The notes: generated by a model from the letters alone, not told the origin. Counted from the first letter of the stretch, positions 1-11,828 are shown. The stretch is 35,240 nt of DNA from Prevotella sp. (GCA_017619375.1 JAFZSL010000073.1:1-35240), one strand, 5' to 3'. Numbers and translations are program-made.

Positions 1-8
1 CACCTTGA

Positions 9-183
9 AGGCCGAAGGCCTGGTCAGACCATAGGCAGGGGTGAAACCCCTGCTAATAAGTGGTTTATACAATAACCCCGAAGGGGTGACAGATCATTCT
101 GTCACCCCTTCGGGGTTATTATGTGTGTCGCCTATACCGGGTGCTCCACCCCCGGCTGTGGTCTTTTCGCCCCTTCGGGGCTT
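9..183. repeat. GC-rich intergenic hairpin repeat cluster (copy R1)
   Basis: A run of short inverted repeats with no credible gene: AGGCC/GGCCT around GAA (9-21), GCAGGGG/CCCCTGC around TGAAA (35-53), the long palindrome at 71-120, and GCCCC/GGGGC around TTC (169-181). The core AACCCCGAAGGGGTGACAG recurs at 10.8, 23.6, 23.66 and, as a variant, 33.15 kb, which marks it as a dispersed element. The copy may continue beyond the left edge of the window. Confidence 0.75.
71..120. repeat. Perfect 50-nt palindrome (23-bp stem, 4-nt loop)
   Basis: Bases 71-93 are the exact reverse complement of 98-120, with loop TCAT at 94-97. Each arm contains a smaller hairpin, CCCCGAAGGGG. It could act as a strong bidirectional terminator for genes left of the window, but no T-rich tail is obvious. 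It belongs to the same family as the other GC-rich repeats in the window. Confidence 0.85.
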
Positions 184-291
184 GATTTCATCAGCTACAT
201 TATAAGGTGGGAAACTTCAGTAATGTTATTCGCTGAATTGTTATGGAACATCAGTGAAATTTTAAATTATCCTAAATAGAATTGTATTGAT

Positions 292-322
292 TTGGATAAT
301 TGTAAGATAGCCATTATCTTTG
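292..322 (+). promoter_or_regulatory. Bacteroidetes-type promoter for the gene at 363
   Basis: TTG at 292-294, a 20-bp spacer, then TATCTTTG at 315-322. This matches the primary sigma factor consensus of Bacteroidetes (TTG, 19-21 bp, TAnnTTTG). The start codon lies about 40 bp downstream. Confidence 0.7.
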
Positions 323-362
323 CTCTAAAAAGGAAAATAACAATATTAAAGAAACAGACATT

Positions 363-929
363 ATGAAGAAAGTGTTGACAATGCTATTGCTCAGCGTCTT
401 GACGCTCAGCACAATACAAGCACAGAACCAACCCGCTGGCATGCGGGTGGAAGTTGCCGAGGCCGAAACCGACAATGGCGAGTACACTATCTTCACCTAT
501 AAGGATACCGACGATGATGACAGCTTCGGCTACTATCTCAGTCTCGGGCGTGTCGCAGACTTCCTCGGTGCCGACGAGATTCTCGGCATGGAGGTGCAGA
601 ACATCCACGAGGTCACCATCCGCCTTGGTTCCAACACCGAAGAGGCATTGGCCACCATCGGCTCCATCCTCGACCTCTACGACAAGGACCTTGACACCAC
701 TGTCGAGTTTAAAGGCCGCGCTGCCACCAATGGCTTCAAACTCGGTGAGTCGGTCACGACCACCTGCACGGTGGTGAAGAAAATGCTGGGCGGCAAGCGT
801 CTTCAGTTCCTCTTCCCCGAAGGCAAACGCCAGGCTCGCGCCTATCTTTCAAAATCCACTCTCAAAGAGCTTCGCACAGGCTTTAAATTCGACATCAAAT
901 TGCATCCTAAACAACATCGTAAGCCGTAA
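363..929 (+). CDS. Small secreted protein of unknown function
   Basis: The protein has 188 residues. Residues 1-21 form a clear Sec signal peptide (MKK, a leucine-rich core, then IQAQ), so it should be exported. The mature part is acidic near its N-terminus, with a DTDDDD run at about 48-53, and basic at its C-terminus (KLHPKQHRKP). I see no lipobox cysteine, membrane segment or catalytic motif, and I do not recognise the family. The ATG at 363 is preferred because it begins the signal peptide and follows a good promoter. A hairpin at 990-1022 lies downstream, so it is probably a single-gene transcript. The small overlapping open frames on either strand are shadows. Confidence 0.8.
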   Translation: MKKVLTMLLLSVLTLSTIQAQNQPAGMRVEVAEAETDNGEYTIFTYKDTDDDDSFGYYLSLGRVADFLGADEILGMEVQNIHEVTIRLGSNTEEALATIGSILDLYDKDLDTTVEFKGRAATNGFKLGESVTTTCTVVKKMLGGKRLQFLFPEGKRQARAYLSKSTLKELRTGFKFDIKLHPKQHRKP

Positions 930-989
930 AACAGGTCTGTTTGGATGACGTGTATGGCTCATTCGTAAGACATCGCCTCCAAGATCATC

Positions 990-1022
990 TCAAGCCTCCA
1001 TGTGACGAGCATGGAGGCTTGA
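990..1022 (+). terminator. Hairpin downstream of the 363-929 gene
   Basis: TCAAGCCTCCATG at 990-1002 pairs perfectly with CATGGAGGCTTGA at 1010-1022 around a 7-nt loop. The following sequence (TGTTTCATAT) is only moderately T-rich, so termination is likely but not certain. Confidence 0.6.
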
Positions 1023-1068
1023 TGTTTCATATAAATAGGTTTTTCCTTATGTGAAAGTAGGGGCGGGG

Positions 1069-1146
1069 AGATGAGCACAGCCATTTTTGGCGTTTTTTGC
1101 GGAGGTTGAACATCATGTTGTCAAGGAAATGCGCCTACGGCGCACA
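1069..1146. repeat. Degenerate fragments of the dispersed repeats
   Basis: AGGGGCGGGGAGATGAGCAC at about 1069 resembles the end of copy R2 (AGGGGCGGGGATATGCGCAC near 10689). ATGCGCCTACGGCGCA at about 1131-1146 is a small hairpin of the type also seen near 15922 and 23932. No gene is visible between 930 and 1273. Confidence 0.45.
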
Positions 1147-1190
1147 ACTTCCTAAAATCCTTGTTTCCTTAGACTTTTAACGACATGCGC

Positions 1191-1227
1191 AAAAAGGGAG
1201 GGGATGCGAAACCACATCCCCTCCCTT
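1191..1227 (-). terminator. Rho-independent terminator of the large T9SS cargo gene
   Basis: A 13-bp perfect stem (1194-1206 with 1215-1227) has an 8-nt loop. Read on the minus strand it ends in TTTTTG. It lies about 45 bp past the stop codon at 1274 and is correctly oriented for that gene. Confidence 0.8.
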
Positions 1228-1231
1228 GAAT

Positions 1232-1272
1232 GTTTTAGGAAGTCTTAGGAAGTCCTAGGACTTTTTAGGATT
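1232..1272. repeat. About 10-bp tandem array next to the stop codon
   Basis: On the minus strand the units read approximately AAATCCTAAA, AAGTCCTAGG, ACTTCCTAAG, ACTTCCTAAA. The array begins within a few bases of the stop codon of the 1274-6646 gene and ends just before its terminator hairpin. A related stretch occurs at 1147-1180. Confidence 0.6.
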
Positions 1273-1273
1273 T

Positions 1274-4200
1274 TTATTTCACCATGACAGCTTTGCCATT
1301 GACGACATAGACGCCCTTGAGGCCGTCGAGGCTCTTGGCTTGCTTGCGCACGAGCTTGCCGTCGACAGTGTAGATGTCAACAGGTTGTCCGTCGACCATG
1401 ATGTTCTCAATGCCGTCGGTCACCAAAACGGTGGCGGTGGCAGGCTTGGACTCCTGACCGTTGGGATAGACAGCGCTCACGCCGAAGGTGTGCTCACCAC
1501 CGGTGATTTGGTCGATGCCCACGGTGTAGGTGGTCACGTCGCCTGCAACATTGGCGATGAGTTGACCCTCATAGTAGATGTTGAAGGAAGCAACGTCTGC
1601 GCCACCAGCGGTGTAAACGACGTCGTCAACGAACAATCCGAAGATGTCACCAGAGGTGTGGCGGATGGCGAAGTACTTCGTGTCGGCGGGAAGGTCGACA
1701 GAGAACTCCGTCCATTCTGTCACTTCGGTGCTGAAGTTTTGCACCTTCTTGAAGCTTTCGGGCTTGTTGTCGGTGGTGGAAGCGAGCACCTCGAAGGTCT
1801 CAGCGCCATACTGTGCGGTGATGGTGCGAGCCTGGAACTTGATGGTCTGTGCGATGCCGGGGAGTTCGGGCGAGATGAGCCAGTGGTCGGTGTAGTTGAC
1901 ACTGCCATCATCGTTTGGAATCACGCAGATGGACATCATGAACTGATTGCCGCTGAAGGCAGGCATGCTGCCGGCAAATCCAGCCTGGTCGGGATCAAAC
2001 ACCTGCCATGCGCAAGGAGCGGTGGCGTTGTCATAGGAGATGGAAGAACTGCTCCAAGTGTAGACCTCGATGCCTGTGGCGTCATAGACAGTCCAGTCGC
2101 CAAAAGCACCGTTGTGCTCGGTAGCGGTGATGCCGCCGATGCTGAAGGTCGGGAACACCTCGGTGTTCTCAAAGTCTTCAGTCTGCTCAACAGCACTGGT
2201 GTTGGGAGCTTCCCAGCTGAGGTCCACGCCTTCGCCACCCTTGTCTTGTGCTACAAGGTTTGTCGGAGCTGCAGCGGTGGACTCCTTGATGGCCACCACG
2301 GTCTCTGCGGTGTTGTTGGCGGTGTTCAGGTCCTTGTCGTAGGAAACTTCAGCCACGATGTTGACATCGCCAGCCTCGTCGAAGATGGAGGTTGCCAACT
2401 CTGCAGTGAACTCCTTGCTCTGAGCCGGGGCGAGAGCCTCGTCAACTGTCTGGGCAAACAATTCCTTGCCATTGGCCTTGAAGGTCACGATGTAACCGGA
2501 AGCCTCCTTCTCGCCCTCGTTCTTCACAACGGCGGTGATGGTGGCGGACTTGCCGGCTTGCACGGAAGCAGGAGCGGAAACGGTGATGGAGAGGTTGTGC
2601 TCGAGCAGGTCAACGATGCGGATGTTGTCGATCATCAGTGCGTCGCCCAGTTCCTCGATGCCGCCTGTCCACCAGTCGAACGTGGTGGCGTTGGCGAATT
2701 CGGCTGCGATGCCTACCCTGGCATATCCGTCATTCTTGAGTGCGGTCAGAGGCACTTGCACGGTGGTGTATTCATCGGTGGGCTTGACGGTGGAGAGCAC
2801 CTCCAAGGCTTCGCCGTTGACAGAACCGGTCACCTCAATCTGGTCGATACCGTCGGCAGCGACGTCGAACAACAAGGTGGGGTTGGAGGCGGTCTTCAAG
2901 TTCAGCTTGCCGGAGTTGAAGTAAGCCTTGCCAGGCTCTTCCACCAGCATCATCAGGGCTACGCCGTCGTCATCGGTGGACTCATCGGAAACCATCAAGC
3001 TGGCGTTGCTTTCCCAGTAATAGTGCAGTGTGCTGTTGGTGAAACCTTCCACCACGGGGAGGTCGTAGGGTGTGCCTACGAGGAGCGATGTGGAGCCAAT
3101 TCCACTTTCGCCCTTGTCGTTGCTGGCGATGATGCCCCAAACGATATCTTGTTGCTCGCCTTCCTCTGTGTTGTAAGGTGCCTCATAGGTGTTGGCATCG
3201 CGCAGGACGGCCATTGGTTCTTCGTCAAGCACGAGCATCTGGCCAAGCCAGGTATCCTCGTAGTGTGTGCCATAGACGCTGTAATCCACAGTAGCGGGAT
3301 CGACATAGCCACCAAGGGCGCCGATGTTGCCCACCTTGTCCCAGCCAAACAATACGCTGGAAACCTTGTCGTATGCAGTGAAGTTCTTCACGTCGGCTGG
3401 GACGTCGAAGCCTACAAAGACGGAGGCCTTGTTGCTCTTCAGACCAATGCCGAATTCATTGTAAGCCACGGCATAGTAGGTGTGGATGCTGTCGGCGACA
3501 GTCTCGTCAAGGTAGTTGACGGTTGCTCCGGGAGCAACTTCTGCTATTTCAGTCAGCAATTCACCGTCGCGGTAGATTTCCATCTTGTCCAGGCCGGTCA
3601 AGTCTTGACCAGCGACGGTCTTGGTGGGAGCGACCACCTCGATGCTGGCGTTCTTTGCACCTTCGGCACCAGGAGTGGCAGTCAGTTCGGGAGCGGCGGG
3701 AGCCTCGTCGGCAGCGCCCACTTCCACAGTCAGTTTGTTGATGAGAAGCAGGTATTGGTCAGCGTCGGAGATACCGTGGATGGCCACATAGTAAGTGCCC
3801 TCTTCAGTGCAGGAATAGACGCCTTCGAATGGCTCATTTTCCTCGTTGGTCAGTTCCACCGGGCCGAAGACCTTGTTGGAGAGACCTGCAGCGGTGGGTT
3901 CCTTGCCAATCACCACTTCGAAGCGCTCGTCATAACCATAGGAGCCGGCGTTGACGGTGATGTCGTAGTTCTTGCCAGCCACCATATGGAGCGGAGGAGA
4001 AATGAGGTAGTCGTCGGCGGCCTCTGAGCCGTTGTATCTGTAGTATGCTGCACTGTAGCTCTCGCTCCAAGCCCAGGTGTAACCGTCGTTGTTGGCATCG
4101 ATGTAGGTGAACTGCTCAAATGCTGTTCCAGTGCTGAAGTCGGCAGTGTAGGGGATTTCCATAATGGCTGTCAGGAACACTTCCACCTCGGCGCTCTTCT

Positions 4201-6646
4201 CACCAGCGCCTGCAGCGTTGTAGGCGATGACTTGATAGACGTGCTTGCCATAGGAGATGGCAGGGTCGTTGTCGAGGTAGGACAGTTCGGTGCCGGGAGC
4301 CACATCCTCGAAGGTCTTGATCACTTCGCCATCGCGGAGAATCTCAATCTTCGTCAGGTTGGCGGTCAGTTCTTCGCCAGCGTTGTTTTTGGTGGGAGCG
4401 GTGAAGTTGATGGTGGCTTCAAGCACGTTGTCGCCAGGAGTCACGGTGAAGTTGCTCACTGCTTCTGGTGCGTCGGCGTTGATTTCCTCGAGGAGGAAGT
4501 TGTCGACAATCAACACGTTTTCGTCAGCATCGGAGATACAGTGGATGCCGACGGCATAGTAGCCATCCTCGGCCACTTCAAAGAAGTTGGAGAAGGTCTT
4601 CGGGTCGTTCCAGTCCACATCGGTGGCGGGAATGATTTCGATGGACATGGCTTCGCCAGTGAAGGCGTTGCCGGCGTACACCTCGAAGCGCTCCGGGTAG
4701 CTCTTGCCATTGACGTCGATGGAGAAGCGGTATTTCTTGCCTGCCGCCATCTTGATCATCGGTGAGAAGAGCCAGTCGTCGGCATCGTTCGTCGAGTTGT
4801 AGCGATAGCGGACGGCGTTATCATAGAATGACCATGTGCTGCCGTCGCCGTTGACGTCGAGGATGGTGAACTCACCCTGCTCGTCAGCGGTGTCGAAGGT
4901 GTTGCTGTAAGGCAGTTCCTCGATAGGCTTGGCAGGATTCTCCATCTGGATGGTGAGGTCGGTGTACCAGTCGAGGTAGTAGATCCTGTCCATGGCGGCA
5001 TTGGCCAGCAACTGGTTGGTGGACTTCAGTACCTTGTTCTCTGCGTCGAACGTCATGGTGAAGTTTTCCAAGTCTTCGCCGTCGGTGCCGATGGCGTAGA
5101 TTTCGTAGGTGTCATAATACAAGCCTTGATATTGGAAGCCTTCGAACGTGACGGTGCTGCCCTCGATGGTTCCCTTCATCCATGCATCGGGGAAGTCGGC
5201 GAATATGCCTTTGAGATAGACATCAGAGCCGTCGAAGCCGATGGTGACGTTGCCCTTGAAGGATTGTTCTGCCTGTTCGACAACCTGCTTGCCCAAGGTG
5301 AACCAAGTCTCGGTGACAAGGTCAGCCGGAGGAGTGACGGTGACGACGGCTGGTCCCTCGTAGTCGTGCATGATGGAGACGTCGGTGTACCAACTCAGGT
5401 AGTAGATCCTGTCAGTGGCGGCGTTGGCCAGCAACTGGTTGTTGGATTTCATCACCTTGTTCTCTGCGTCGAAGGTCATGGTGAAGTCCTCCAAGCCACT
5501 GCCATCGGTGCCAACGGCATAGATCTCGTAGGTGTCATAATACAAACCTTGATATTGCAAGCCCTTGAACGTGATGGTGTTGCCCTCGATGGTTCCCTTC
5601 ATCCATGCTTCGGGGAAGTCGGAGAACATGCCTTTGACATAGACATCATTGCCGTCGAAACCAACGGTGACGTTGCTCCTGAAGGATTGCTCGGCTTGTT
5701 CGACATATTGGTGGCCCACGGCGGTCCAAGTCTCGGTGACAAGGTCTGCCGGTGCGGTGATGGTGACGGTTTGAGGCTCTTCGTAGTCATGTGAGTAAGT
5801 ATATACCGTCTCGTAGTCGCCATAGCCGGAGAAGCTGTTGTCGTCATCCCAGACCATGGCCATGAAGACGTTTTCAGAGGTGCCTTCCAGTTTGAAGGTA
5901 TTACCATCGATGGTGAAGGTGAAATGGTCGGAGAGTTCGTCGTAAGCTACGACATCACCGCTGTTCACCTTTGCCCAGCGGATGCTGAGGGTTGCATTGT
6001 AACTGCTGTTGAAATAGACGGGTTGCTTGGTGGGCACGGTGATGGTGTTGCCATCCTTGGTTCCTTTCACCCATGCGCCAGTGCCGGCGCCGGAGATGAT
6101 GTCTTTGAAATAGATGGTGCCATCCTCGCATTCCACAATCTGGATGCTGCCGCTTTGGTCGGTATTCTGTACGCTGCCACCGCTATAGACATAGGCTTTT
6201 CCCGAACGGGTGTAAACCTTGCGGACGCCATCAGCCGGGGTGGTGATGATGCCGTTGGCATCTTTCTCCTCACCAGTGGCGTTGAAGACCAACTTCGGAG
6301 AGGCAAATCTTGTGAATGACATCGGGGAGAAGATGCTCCTGTTGTTGAACATTCTCTCGTTGGGGGTCCTGGGCTCCTTCTTGGTGATGGGCACCTTGGC
6401 ATTGGGGTCCTTGGTTTGGGGAGCCTTGAAAGTTGTAACTTGGGTGCCTGCCTGACGGAAGGAGAAACCCTCTGGAATGAAGTCCTTCGACTTGGGAGCT
6501 TCGACCTTCTTCACCACGGAGGAAGGCTGGTTGGCCTTCAACACCTTGGATGGGCCTCGCTTCGTCGAGAAGTCTTGCGCTTGTAGCGGCAATGTGATAA
6601 ACATAGCCACCAACATCCATAAGATAGATGTAGACTTTTTAATCAT
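1274..6646 (-). CDS. Very large multidomain secreted protein with T9SS sorting tail (choice-of-anchor J / cleaved-adhesin type)
   Basis: The protein has 1790 residues and a signal peptide at 1-24 (ending LPLQAQ). Two near-identical 141-residue repeats containing PADLVTETW and VEQAEQSF lie at about 293-433 and 434-574. Beta-sandwich modules of the choice-of-anchor J type begin near 578 (ELPYSNTFD) and 830 (EIPYTADF), each followed by a fibronectin-III-like segment. A third related module starts near 1196 and a CARDB-like domain near 1350. A module resembling the cleaved-adhesin domain of gingipains lies at about 1490-1678 (DHWLISPEL, then FGLFVDDV). The last 40 residues (IYTVDGKLVRK...LKGVYVVNGKAVMVK) look like a T9SS type A sorting signal. 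It is probably exported through T9SS and held on the cell surface or released, as an adhesin or binding protein. No protease catalytic site is evident. A terminator lies at 1191-1227. Confidence 0.85.
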   Translation of the reverse strand: MIKKSTSILWMLVAMFITLPLQAQDFSTKRGPSKVLKANQPSSVVKKVEAPKSKDFIPEGFSFRQAGTQVTTFKAPQTKDPNAKVPITKKEPRTPNERMFNNRSIFSPMSFTRFASPKLVFNATGEEKDANGIITTPADGVRKVYTRSGKAYVYSGGSVQNTDQSGSIQIVECEDGTIYFKDIISGAGTGAWVKGTKDGNTITVPTKQPVYFNSSYNATLSIRWAKVNSGDVVAYDELSDHFTFTIDGNTFKLEGTSENVFMAMVWDDDNSFSGYGDYETVYTYSHDYEEPQTVTITAPADLVTETWTAVGHQYVEQAEQSFRSNVTVGFDGNDVYVKGMFSDFPEAWMKGTIEGNTITFKGLQYQGLYYDTYEIYAVGTDGSGLEDFTMTFDAENKVMKSNNQLLANAATDRIYYLSWYTDVSIMHDYEGPAVVTVTPPADLVTETWFTLGKQVVEQAEQSFKGNVTIGFDGSDVYLKGIFADFPDAWMKGTIEGSTVTFEGFQYQGLYYDTYEIYAIGTDGEDLENFTMTFDAENKVLKSTNQLLANAAMDRIYYLDWYTDLTIQMENPAKPIEELPYSNTFDTADEQGEFTILDVNGDGSTWSFYDNAVRYRYNSTNDADDWLFSPMIKMAAGKKYRFSIDVNGKSYPERFEVYAGNAFTGEAMSIEIIPATDVDWNDPKTFSNFFEVAEDGYYAVGIHCISDADENVLIVDNFLLEEINADAPEAVSNFTVTPGDNVLEATINFTAPTKNNAGEELTANLTKIEILRDGEVIKTFEDVAPGTELSYLDNDPAISYGKHVYQVIAYNAAGAGEKSAEVEVFLTAIMEIPYTADFSTGTAFEQFTYIDANNDGYTWAWSESYSAAYYRYNGSEAADDYLISPPLHMVAGKNYDITVNAGSYGYDERFEVVIGKEPTAAGLSNKVFGPVELTNEENEPFEGVYSCTEEGTYYVAIHGISDADQYLLLINKLTVEVGAADEAPAAPELTATPGAEGAKNASIEVVAPTKTVAGQDLTGLDKMEIYRDGELLTEIAEVAPGATVNYLDETVADSIHTYYAVAYNEFGIGLKSNKASVFVGFDVPADVKNFTAYDKVSSVLFGWDKVGNIGALGGYVDPATVDYSVYGTHYEDTWLGQMLVLDEEPMAVLRDANTYEAPYNTEEGEQQDIVWGIIASNDKGESGIGSTSLLVGTPYDLPVVEGFTNSTLHYYWESNASLMVSDESTDDDGVALMMLVEEPGKAYFNSGKLNLKTASNPTLLFDVAADGIDQIEVTGSVNGEALEVLSTVKPTDEYTTVQVPLTALKNDGYARVGIAAEFANATTFDWWTGGIEELGDALMIDNIRIVDLLEHNLSITVSAPASVQAGKSATITAVVKNEGEKEASGYIVTFKANGKELFAQTVDEALAPAQSKEFTAELATSIFDEAGDVNIVAEVSYDKDLNTANNTAETVVAIKESTAAAPTNLVAQDKGGEGVDLSWEAPNTSAVEQTEDFENTEVFPTFSIGGITATEHNGAFGDWTVYDATGIEVYTWSSSSISYDNATAPCAWQVFDPDQAGFAGSMPAFSGNQFMMSICVIPNDDGSVNYTDHWLISPELPGIAQTIKFQARTITAQYGAETFEVLASTTDNKPESFKKVQNFSTEVTEWTEFSVDLPADTKYFAIRHTSGDIFGLFVDDVVYTAGGADVASFNIYYEGQLIANVAGDVTTYTVGIDQITGGEHTFGVSAVYPNGQESKPATATVLVTDGIENIMVDGQPVDIYTVDGKLVRKQAKSLDGLKGVYVVNGKAVMVK

Positions 6647-6884
6647 AATAGATTTTTTTTGTTTGACAATATAGTTAGATAATTAAAAGTTGTTACTTCT
6701 TAGGTTTGTCCGTCATTCAGGCAGCCTCCCATTGCTTATGTCTTGATGACCAAATGGCATGGCATGTGCCGAAAGTTAGAATAATTTGCAAAATTAATCA
6801 TTTTCCTATAAAAACGAAAAAAAATATCCTTTTTTTCGCTTTGTTGTTAATAAATGATGTGCAGATGCTATATACTAAGGTGTT
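6647..6884. other. Intergenic region upstream of the T9SS cargo gene
   Basis: AT-rich spacer between two genes that both read leftward. It must hold the promoter of the 1274-6646 gene. The closest sequence to a -7 element on the minus strand is TATATTGT, near 6670, which fits the consensus poorly. Nothing else is supported. Confidence 0.4.
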
Positions 6885-6962
6885 TAAAGCCCCTAAGGAC
6901 CTTAAAGCCCCTAAGGCCCCTAAAAACCTTAAGGACCTTAAAACCCTTAAAATCCTTAATCC
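6885..6962. repeat. 9-bp tandem array next to the GH2 stop codon
   Basis: On the minus strand the units read GGATTTTAA, GGGTTTTAA, GGTCCTTAA, GGTTTTTAG, GGGCCTTAG, GGGCTTTAA, GGTCCTTAG, GGGCTTTAA, about eight and a half copies of GGnnTTTAA/G. The array starts immediately after the TGA of the beta-galactosidase gene. I see no hairpin terminator nearby. Confidence 0.8.
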
Positions 6963-6963
6963 C

Positions 6964-10537
<3,574 letters not shown>

Positions 10538-10603
10538 CATTGCATACCTTTTAATGTAAAACAGAAAATGATTATATTTCATGCCTTTCAGCACATCAGT
10601 TTA

Positions 10604-10634
10604 CAAATGTAGGCATTTTCTTCAAACTCACCAA
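10604..10634 (-). promoter_or_regulatory. Promoter for the small secreted protein and GH2 unit
   Basis: Minus-strand TTG (10632-10634), 20-bp spacer, TACATTTG (10604-10611). It fits the Bacteroidetes consensus and leaves a 5' leader of about 60 nt. Confidence 0.7.
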
Positions 10635-10676
10635 GAATGAAGACAAAAATATTTGAAGGGGAGTCTGTCTGTTTGT

Positions 10677-10873
10677 TTAGGAGTTAAAGAGGGGCGGGGA
10701 TATGCGCACGGGCCTTTTGCTCGCAGTGCGCACCCTGTGTGTCTTTAACTCCCGATACAAACAGACATACGTCCCTCCCGGGGGTTGACACCCCCGTCTG
10801 TGTTCTGTCACCCCTTCGGGGTTGGTGCCCTTTAACTCCATCTCCCCTCCGAACGGGCAAGTGGACATATGTC
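10677..10873. repeat. Dispersed GC-rich repeat (copy R2)
   Basis: Contains GGGGGTTGACACCCCC, ACCCCTTCGGGGTT and the palindrome GGACATATGTCC (10863-10874). In reverse complement it matches copy R3 at 23.66-23.77 kb over more than 100 bp. R2 has an extra segment of about 28 bp flanked by GGGAG on both sides. Small open frames through it are translations of the repeat, not genes. Confidence 0.8.
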
Positions 10874-10917
10874 CCTTTAACTCCTCTTTAACTCCCTTTT
10901 AACTCCTCTTTAACTCC
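10874..10917. repeat. 11-bp tandem array abutting the tcdA stop codon
   Basis: On the minus strand there are four units of GGAGTTAAARR in perfect 11-bp register, followed by GGACATATGTCC. The first unit begins at the base after the TAG of tcdA (10918-10920). Confidence 0.85.
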
Positions 10918-11736
10918 CTATAAAACAGACTCCTCATTATTAACTAAAACATCCTTGATGACCAATCCCGCAAGCATGAATCCGAAGATGGCGGTGATGT
11001 GAGCCAATGTGCCGTTGATTTGGGCTTTGGAAGAGCACCATTCATGGTTGAGCAGGTCGGGGTTGCCGGGTCCGGTTTTCGCTTTGGGACACATGCACTT
11101 CTCCGTGCCGCAGGTGGCATTATGCCCCTTGTTTCGCAGCAATTCGTCGGAGAAGACGCAGAGGAATTTGCGTTTTGGGAATTGATTGGTCTCCTTGAAG
11201 CGTTTCCGCAGCGCACGTGCCAGCGGGTCGCCATGCACTTTCCAAAACTCCGCCACCTTGATGCGCGTGGGGTCCATCTTCAGTGCGGCTCCCATCGACG
11301 AGAAGAATTTCTTCTTCATCTCACAGGCCATTAAGATGAGCAACTGCTTGTCTTTCAGCGAGTCGATGGCGTCGATGATGTAGTCGTAATCGCCAAGATG
11401 GAAACTGTCGGCCGTCTCTGCATTGAAAATCTGCTGCAGGGCGACGATGTCGGCGGAAGGATTGATGGCGAGCAATCGCTCACGCAGCGCATCCACCTTC
11501 ACTTGTCCCACGGTCTTCGTCGTCGCCATCAACTGTCGGTTGATGTTGGTGATGCATACTCGGTCGGAATCGACGATGGTCAGGTGCCGGATGCCGGAAC
11601 GCACGAGGCTCTCGGCGCACCACGAACCGACGCCGCCCACGCCGAAGATGATCACTCTCTTGCTGCTTAGCAGATCCATCGACTCTTCGCCCACCAGCAA
11701 CTCTGTCCTGCGAAATATACCTTTTTCTATTGCCAT
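10918..11736 (-). CDS. tcdA: tRNA threonylcarbamoyladenosine dehydratase TcdA (ThiF/E1-like)
   Basis: The protein has 272 residues, close to the 268 of E. coli TcdA. In this family the enzyme uses ATP to cyclise t6A37 to ct6A37 in ANN-decoding tRNAs in the cytoplasm. The E1-like nucleotide-binding motif VIIFGVGGVGSWCAESLVRSG lies near 28-48, followed by DSDRVCITNINRQ and the acidic strand DYIIDAIDSLKDK. The start FRRTELLVGEESMDLLSSKRV is typical. Cysteines in NATCGTEKCMCPK probably mark the region near the active-site loop. I chose the ATG at 11736 because MAIEKGIFRRTELLVG is the conserved N-terminus; the longer open frame runs through the promoter. The gene is divergent from the helicase at 11961. 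Its stop codon abuts an 11-bp tandem array. Confidence 0.93.
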   Translation of the reverse strand: MAIEKGIFRRTELLVGEESMDLLSSKRVIIFGVGGVGSWCAESLVRSGIRHLTIVDSDRVCITNINRQLMATTKTVGQVKVDALRERLLAINPSADIVALQQIFNAETADSFHLGDYDYIIDAIDSLKDKQLLILMACEMKKKFFSSMGAALKMDPTRIKVAEFWKVHGDPLARALRKRFKETNQFPKRKFLCVFSDELLRNKGHNATCGTEKCMCPKAKTGPGNPDLLNHEWCSSKAQINGTLAHITAIFGFMLAGLVIKDVLVNNEESVL

Positions 11737-11775
11737 GCTATTGCACGATGTCTTGATTGTTACCAAATACGGGCG

Positions 11776-11783
11776 CAAAGGTA
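11776..11783 (-). promoter_or_regulatory. Likely -7 element for tcdA
   Basis: Minus-strand TACCTTTG lies about 40 bp before the tcdA ATG. No clear TTG sits at the expected upstream distance, so this call is weaker than the others. Confidence 0.5.
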
Positions 11784-11828
11784 CGATTTTTTTAGGAGAG
11801 AATGGAAGGTTTTTTTCCCTTCTTGTCT

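Noticed and set aside
1340-4027. 895-codon open frame on the plus strand
   Set aside because: It is antisense to the T9SS cargo gene, which has a signal peptide, domains and a sorting tail. The antisense frame has no family features and arises from codon bias.
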